A stretch of 18,313 bases of DNA from Candidatus Sulfotelmatobacter sp. (GTDB lineage Bacteria; Acidobacteriota; Terriglobia; Terriglobales; Acidobacteriaceae), in contig JASHRB010000010.1 of NCBI GenBank assembly GCA_030037575.1, forward strand, positions 1-18,313. Direction: 5' to 3'. Shown here piece after piece: positions 14,804 through 18,313 of this stretch. The notes beneath the pieces were generated by a model. It did not search any database. It was not told the DNA's origin and saw nothing but the letters and a program-made list of their open reading frames with translations. Numbering within the stretch: position 1 is the stretch's first letter; the number at the start of each line of letters is the position of its first letter. A program made the position numbers and the translations under genes.

Positions 14804-15916
14804 TCAGACCTTATCTGGATCAGGCAACAGAACATTGCGAACGTGCGCGCATAGTCCGGAGCAGGCTTCAATAAACTGACGCAGTGTACGTACCGTGGGC
14901 GGGAAAATGTCGAACTCATTTTCCTGAAGGCCAGTTTGGTCGTAGGCACGCGCAAAGTCCGGAAATTTCTGCAACAGTTCGTCGACAATCCGCGAATTGA
15001 CAGGATGGTCGATTCTTGGCGTAACTCTTAATCCGCTGCCATTGAAGCGTAGCTGCCACTTGTGGGGCGGAGAGACGACTACGTCGCCGCCGATCATTTC
15101 GCTCCAGTGCAGGTGGTTGCGAAATGCTGCAGATAGAAGACGAATCCGATATCCGCGTTCGCAGAATATCTTGTACGTTTTCTTGAACACTGCAACGCCT
15201 CCCCATTCGAGGTGACCCGGTTCAATCGCGATCTGGTATTTCTCTGCGAAAACCTTCAACCAATCGTCCAGCCGTCCCACCATGATGGTGCAAACGGGGC
15301 ACATGTCGGCTATATGCTTGCCGTCTCGCTCTCTGCGCTTTAAGCCACGTTCCACGGCTTCCGCAACTGCAATGCACTGTGGAACGGTGAAGCAAACGGT
15401 GGCATTGATGCTGACTCCCCGATAAGTTGCGTCCTCAATGGCCCGTATTCCCGCTTGGGTAACAGGAATCTTCACGATCATATTTGCGGAAAGATTGCTG
15501 AAACGCGCCGCTTGCTCCGTAATTGCCTTGGCATTGCGATAGAAGCGAGGGTCGGTTTGTATCGAGAGCCTTCCATTTTTACCTTTTTCGTCTACGAACA
15601 CGGGAAGCAAGAGTTTGGAACGCTCGGCCGAGATTTCCTCAACCAGCCTCCAGGCGATTTCATCTTCTGTGGCAGTTGGCAGATCGCGTACCAGCGTCCG
15701 CAGCTTGTCGTTCCAGAGATGCGCTTCTTTCTTGAGAACATCCAGAACGATAACCGGGTTGCACGTGGCCCCAACGGCGCCGTGCTCTAGCGCATACTGC
15801 AATTCATCCAGAGCCGCCGAGTCACTCCATAGGCAGGTGGCTGTGGTTTGCGTCATCTCGTGCAACAAGCTTTTGTATACCTGCTGCTCGAGCACATCCG
15901 CGGAAGCGGTACTCAT
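14804..15916 (-). CDS. Transaldolase family protein
   Basis: 370 residues; GGAGG lies seven bases before the ATG. Class I aldolase features of transaldolases are present: an N-terminal aspartate in LWSDSAALDEL (Asp32), GATCNPVI (49-56, the ATxNP motif), the Schiff-base lysine in MIVKIPVTQAGIRAIE (Lys149) and SINATVCFTVPQ (169-180). The C-terminal half (LEWGGVAVFKKTYKIF, VVVSPPHKWQLRF) departs from classical pentose-phosphate transaldolases and has an extra C-terminal segment. It probably moves or cleaves three-carbon units from a sugar; whether the substrate is the usual sedoheptulose phosphate is open. It is last in a same-strand set with the SDR and AKR genes, convergent with the regulator. 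Confidence 0.85.
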   Translation of the reverse strand: MSTASADVLEQQVYKSLLHEMTQTTATCLWSDSAALDELQYALEHGAVGATCNPVIVLDVLKKEAHLWNDKLRTLVRDLPTATEDEIAWRLVEEISAERSKLLLPVFVDEKGKNGRLSIQTDPRFYRNAKAITEQAARFSNLSANMIVKIPVTQAGIRAIEDATYRGVSINATVCFTVPQCIAVAEAVERGLKRRERDGKHIADMCPVCTIMVGRLDDWLKVFAEKYQIAIEPGHLEWGGVAVFKKTYKIFCERGYRIRLLSAAFRNHLHWSEMIGGDVVVSPPHKWQLRFNGSGLRVTPRIDHPVNSRIVDELLQKFPDFARAYDQTGLQENEFDIFPPTVRTLRQFIEACSGLCAHVRNVLLPDPDKV

Positions 15917-15987
15917 TCTTTACCTCCCTAAAGCGAGATCGCGTATATTCCCATATGAACTTTATCCTGCCGAGAGTCAACGGCACA

Positions 15988-16017
15988 ACTATAGACCATG
16001 GGCGGTTCTGTGAACAA
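15988..16017 (-). promoter_or_regulatory. Possible promoter for the transaldolase gene
   Basis: On the minus strand TTGTTC (16017-16012) and TATAGT (15993-15988) are 18 bases apart, in the 149-bp gap between the SDR stop and the transaldolase start. The -10 matches five of six consensus bases, the -35 only three. The gene could also be read from upstream. Confidence 0.3.
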
Positions 16018-16065
16018 GCATTGAGTCACGGCGCTCACCCTGCCTTGGCGAATCCCTCCTGTTGG

Positions 16066-16923
16066 CTACCCTGCTCCGATGAAGCCGGGATAAAGAGTCA
16101 TGCCGCCATCGACGTAAATGGTTGTGCCCTGAACGTAATCGGACTCATCAGAAGCGAGCCACACCGCGGCACGGGCGACGTCGTCGCCTTCCCCGATTCG
16201 TTTATACGGAATCAATTTCAGCAGAATTCTGTCGAAAATTTCCGGAGAGGTAAGTTTCTCCACATTCATAGGAGTCCGAATTGCACCGGGCGAAATGGCG
16301 TTCACGCGAATGCGCAAGTGAGAAACTTCCTGGGCGAGGCTCTTCATAAACAACGTCAGGCCACCCTTCGCTGCAGCATAATTGGCGTGCCCTTCCCAGG
16401 GGATTACGTCATGCACCGAACTGATCATGATGATTTTGCCGCACGCGTAGGAAATCGAACGATCTATTCCTTGCTTGCGAAAGATGCGGATCGCTTCGCG
16501 ACTGCACAGAAAAACTCCGGTCAGGTTGACATCAATTACCCGCTGCCATTGCGCCAAAGTCATTTGATCGACTTTAGCATTGAGCTGTAGCGCGGAATTA
16601 GGGATACAGATATGCAAGCGACCGAATCTTTCAATCATGAACTCGAACATAGCTTTGACTTCTTGTTCGCGAGCAACATCGGCCTTGAAGATTGCTGCCT
16701 TTCCACCATTGTTTTCGATTTCCTTCAAGGTGTGGCGAGCACCTTCCTGATCGGTGTTGTAGTTGATGAGCACTTCGGCTCCGGCCCTTGCCAGCCCGAG
16801 AGCCATCGCCTGCCCCAAACCCTTGCTCGCACCCGTAATGAGAGCCTTTTGACCGACCAGGACTCGATGGAACTTCGCCGGTGGCATTTCGTTTGGCGGA
16901 GTATATTTTTGATCGTTCGGCAT
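16066..16923 (-). CDS. Short-chain dehydrogenase/reductase (classical SDR, glucose-dehydrogenase-like)
   Basis: 285 residues. The NAD(P) fold starts with ALITGASKGLG (27-37) after a 20-residue leader that is not a signal peptide. Then come ADVAREQEV (81-89), DVNLTGVFLCSREA (131-144), the catalytic serine in MISSVHD (168/169), Tyr182 and Lys186 in NYAAAKGG, and VNAISPGAIRTPM. The ending YVQGTTIYVDGGMTLYP is typical of sugar-oxidising SDRs such as glucose 1-dehydrogenase. The usual NNAG motif is replaced by CIPNSA (107-111), which is uncommon but keeps the fold. A sugar or sugar acid is the likely substrate. It lies 197 bp after the AKR gene; that gap (16924-17120) shows nothing recognisable. 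AGAGGA about eight bases before the ATG is its ribosome site. Confidence 0.92.
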   Translation of the reverse strand: MPNDQKYTPPNEMPPAKFHRVLVGQKALITGASKGLGQAMALGLARAGAEVLINYNTDQEGARHTLKEIENNGGKAAIFKADVAREQEVKAMFEFMIERFGRLHICIPNSALQLNAKVDQMTLAQWQRVIDVNLTGVFLCSREAIRIFRKQGIDRSISYACGKIIMISSVHDVIPWEGHANYAAAKGGLTLFMKSLAQEVSHLRIRVNAISPGAIRTPMNVEKLTSPEIFDRILLKLIPYKRIGEGDDVARAAVWLASDESDYVQGTTIYVDGGMTLYPGFIGAG

Positions 16924-17120
16924 CGATGGTCCTCTCGTGCGGGCCTATATGTCTGTTCGCCCAAGCGTGAGGCAATACGCGTACAAGCATTTCAGTCGTC
17001 GCCCCGTCGGCCCGGAGCTGGGCCAGAAAGCGACAGCAATGTGAGCGTATCCTAAACTCGGAATGAACCGGTCTGGAAGAAGGCGGGGGCAGGTGCCGTA
17101 ATTTCCATTCCTAACCGTTT

Positions 17121-18095
17121 TCACGAAGGTTGCAGCCATGCGCGCGCAATGTGCGGATTGCCAGCGGTATCCAGCCGGGCCATTTGGTCGTCGGTCAACC
17201 TCAGATTGGCAGCCTCCATATTTTCCAACAAATGCTCCTCTCGGCTAGCAGCGATGATTGGCAGAATCGCCGGTTTACTCTGCCGCATCCATGCAATGAT
17301 GAGCTGATTCACGCTGACATTCGCTTCTTTCGCGACCGACCTCAAGAGTTCCAGTCTCGCGTCCGAATCCGCACCGCCAAACTGCTCCGGCAAAGCGCGA
17401 TCGGAACGCGTGTAAGCCCCTTGCAAGAGCACAGAATAGCCGATCAGGGCGATGCTGTCGGTTCCCGCAAAATCCTTTAATTCCTCGCTAATGAAGATCT
17501 GGGGGCCGAAGTCCGCACCGTGACGCGGGCGAAGATAAGTATAGCGCTGCTCCACCACTGCGTAGCCGCTCCATCCATTGGCTTGGGCGACCGCATTGGC
17601 CTTGGCAACGCGCCAGATTGCGAGGTTGCTGGCTCCAATCGCCCGCACTTTGCCGGCCTGGATCAGCTTCTGAAATGCTTCCATGGTTTCCGAAATCGGG
17701 GTTGCACGATCATCTCGATGGGCTTGATATATGTCGATGTAATCTGTCCGGAGACGACGGAGGCTCTTTTCGCACTCTCGTTCGATCTCACGGGCAGTCA
17801 AACCACCGGGACATCCCGGATAGTCAAATCCTAATTTGGATGAGATCACCATTTCATGTCGGTTGCGCCGCCCGGACATCCACTCGCCAATCGTTGTTTC
17901 GCTCTCTCCACCTTTGAAGCCCGGAAGCCAACTGGCATAGAAATTGGCGGTGTCAAGAAAATTCCCACCGTTCGCAACATAGCGGTTGAAGAGCAGAAAA
18001 GATTGCTCCTGATTAATTCTGGTTCCGATCAAATCTGTCCCGAGTGCCAGAGCGCTGACTTCGATACCAGTTTTCCCCAGTTTCTGTTTGTTCAT
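17121..18095 (-). CDS. Aldo/keto reductase
   Basis: 324 residues from the ATG at 18095. An in-frame TTG five codons earlier is possible, but TGAGG about eight bases before the ATG and the typical start MNKQKLGKTGIEVSALALGT favour the ATG. The AKR catalytic tetrad is visible: Asp48 and Tyr53 in NFLDTANFYA, Lys87 in VISSKLGF, His126 in DIYQAHRDD. GASNLAIWRV, YSVLLQGAY and IIAASREEHLLENM complete the barrel and cofactor site. It should reduce a sugar aldehyde or ketone with NADPH in the cytoplasm. It heads the AKR-SDR-transaldolase set. The end of an insertion sequence appears to lie within about 30 bp of its start. Confidence 0.93.
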   Translation of the reverse strand: MNKQKLGKTGIEVSALALGTDLIGTRINQEQSFLLFNRYVANGGNFLDTANFYASWLPGFKGGESETTIGEWMSGRRNRHEMVISSKLGFDYPGCPGGLTAREIERECEKSLRRLRTDYIDIYQAHRDDRATPISETMEAFQKLIQAGKVRAIGASNLAIWRVAKANAVAQANGWSGYAVVEQRYTYLRPRHGADFGPQIFISEELKDFAGTDSIALIGYSVLLQGAYTRSDRALPEQFGGADSDARLELLRSVAKEANVSVNQLIIAWMRQSKPAILPIIAASREEHLLENMEAANLRLTDDQMARLDTAGNPHIARAWLQPS

Positions 18096-18134
18096 CCGCG
18101 GTAACCTCAACGGTCTGTTAGGGACTGTTAATAA

Positions 18135-18165
18135 ATAATATTTACAATTACGCGGATTACCCCAA
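18135..18165 (-). promoter_or_regulatory. Possible -10/-35 inside the IS end, facing the aldo/keto reductase gene
   Basis: The minus strand has TATTAT (18140-18135) in a very AT-rich run, with TTGGGG 19 bases upstream (18165-18160). The -35 is poor and the spacing long, so this is only suggestive. Confidence 0.22.
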
Positions 18166-18182
18166 CTGCTCGGAGACCGAAA

Positions 18183-18313
18183 TCACAACACCTGACGTGG
18201 CTGGAGCGTGTAGTTCCAGTCACCGTGAAAGCGGTGAGGTTGCAGACGCAGCGCCCTCATTTCTTCGTCCCTGATCTTCTGCCCCGGTTCGTATTCGCGC
18301 TTGTCGAGGAGAG
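18183..18313 (-). mobile_element. ISAzo13-family transposase, C-terminal end (partial)
   Basis: The last 43 codons of a gene entering from the right edge: LLDKREYEPGQKIRDEEM, then ALRLQPHRFHGDWNYTLQPR and TGA at 18185-18183. The ending DEEM, then HxFHGxWNYTxxPR is characteristic of ISAzo13-type (DDE_Tnp_ISAZ013) transposases. The AT-rich sequence after the stop (about 18120-18152, TAATAAATAATATTTACAAT on the plus strand) is probably the IS terminal region, but its partner end is outside the window. Confidence 0.7.

Noticed and set aside
14804..15916. Idea that the transaldolase belongs to a sulfoquinovose (sulfo-TAL) pathway
   Set aside because: No sulfoquinovosidase, SQ isomerase, sulfolactaldehyde enzyme or sulfonate exporter is visible in the window.
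15955..16590. 211-codon plus-strand open frame
   Set aside because: Antisense to the SDR gene, whose catalytic motifs are all present on the minus strand; no domain seen in the plus frame.

Overview
The window looks like chromosomal DNA of an acidobacterium, probably Solibacter/Bryobacter-like. This is inferred from family content: an Oar-type TonB receptor with an N-terminal carboxypeptidase-regulatory domain, exported DUF1080 and DUF6807 proteins, an exported TIM-barrel protein of the AP-endonuclease-2/xylose-isomerase-like type, a PQQ dehydrogenase and a di-haem cytochrome c. No rRNA, tRNA or CRISPR array was seen.

Layout. 1-1101 (-): N-terminal 367 residues of an intact TonB receptor running off the left edge, with a good promoter about 320 bp upstream of its start. 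1591-6090: a gene graveyard holding a decayed DUF6788/ISKra4-like element, a possible integrase scrap, a DUF1080 tail, the C-terminal stump of a second TonB receptor, an FG-GAP scrap and a frameshifted TIM-barrel gene. One intact gene sits among them, a Tat-type exported TIM-barrel protein at 2374-3282 (-). 6221-8294 (+): intact DUF1080 hydrolase, a 57-codon stump of a PQQ dehydrogenase, and a di-haem cytochrome c. 8620-12157 (-): tail of another PQQ dehydrogenase and of a DUF1080 gene, intact PQQ dehydrogenase, DUF6807 protein, then a decayed TIM-barrel gene. 12435-14791 (+): Gfo/Idh/MocA oxidoreductase and a regulator that fuses an IclR-type winged helix to a periplasmic-binding-protein-like sugar-sensing domain. 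14804-18095 (-): aldo/keto reductase, SDR oxidoreductase and a transaldolase-family protein, apparently transcribed in that order. 18183-18313 (-): C-terminus of an ISAzo13-type transposase.

How the genes may work together (inference). Gfo/Idh/MocA oxidoreductase, AP-endonuclease-2-like TIM barrel and DUF1080 protein is the gene combination known from 3-keto-glycoside breakdown in gut Bacteroides: a sugar hydroxyl is oxidised at C3, then the keto-glycoside is cleaved by elimination/hydration rather than by a classical glycosidase. Here the TIM-barrel, DUF1080, DUF6807, PQQ dehydrogenase and cytochrome c all carry export signals. This suggests a periplasmic version in which PQQ dehydrogenase and cytochrome c could do the oxidation, with imported products handled in the cytoplasm by the Gfo/Idh, SDR, AKR and transaldolase proteins. 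The TonB receptor could bring substrate across the outer membrane, and the IclR-PBP fusion is a plausible sugar-responsive switch.

The most striking feature is the repeated duplication, shuffling and decay of the same modules (three TIM-barrel copies, three DUF1080 ends, three PQQ-dehydrogenase pieces, two TonB receptors). It leaves a 53-bp direct repeat around the intact PQQ dehydrogenase and an inverted repeat between its 5' end and the truncated copy.
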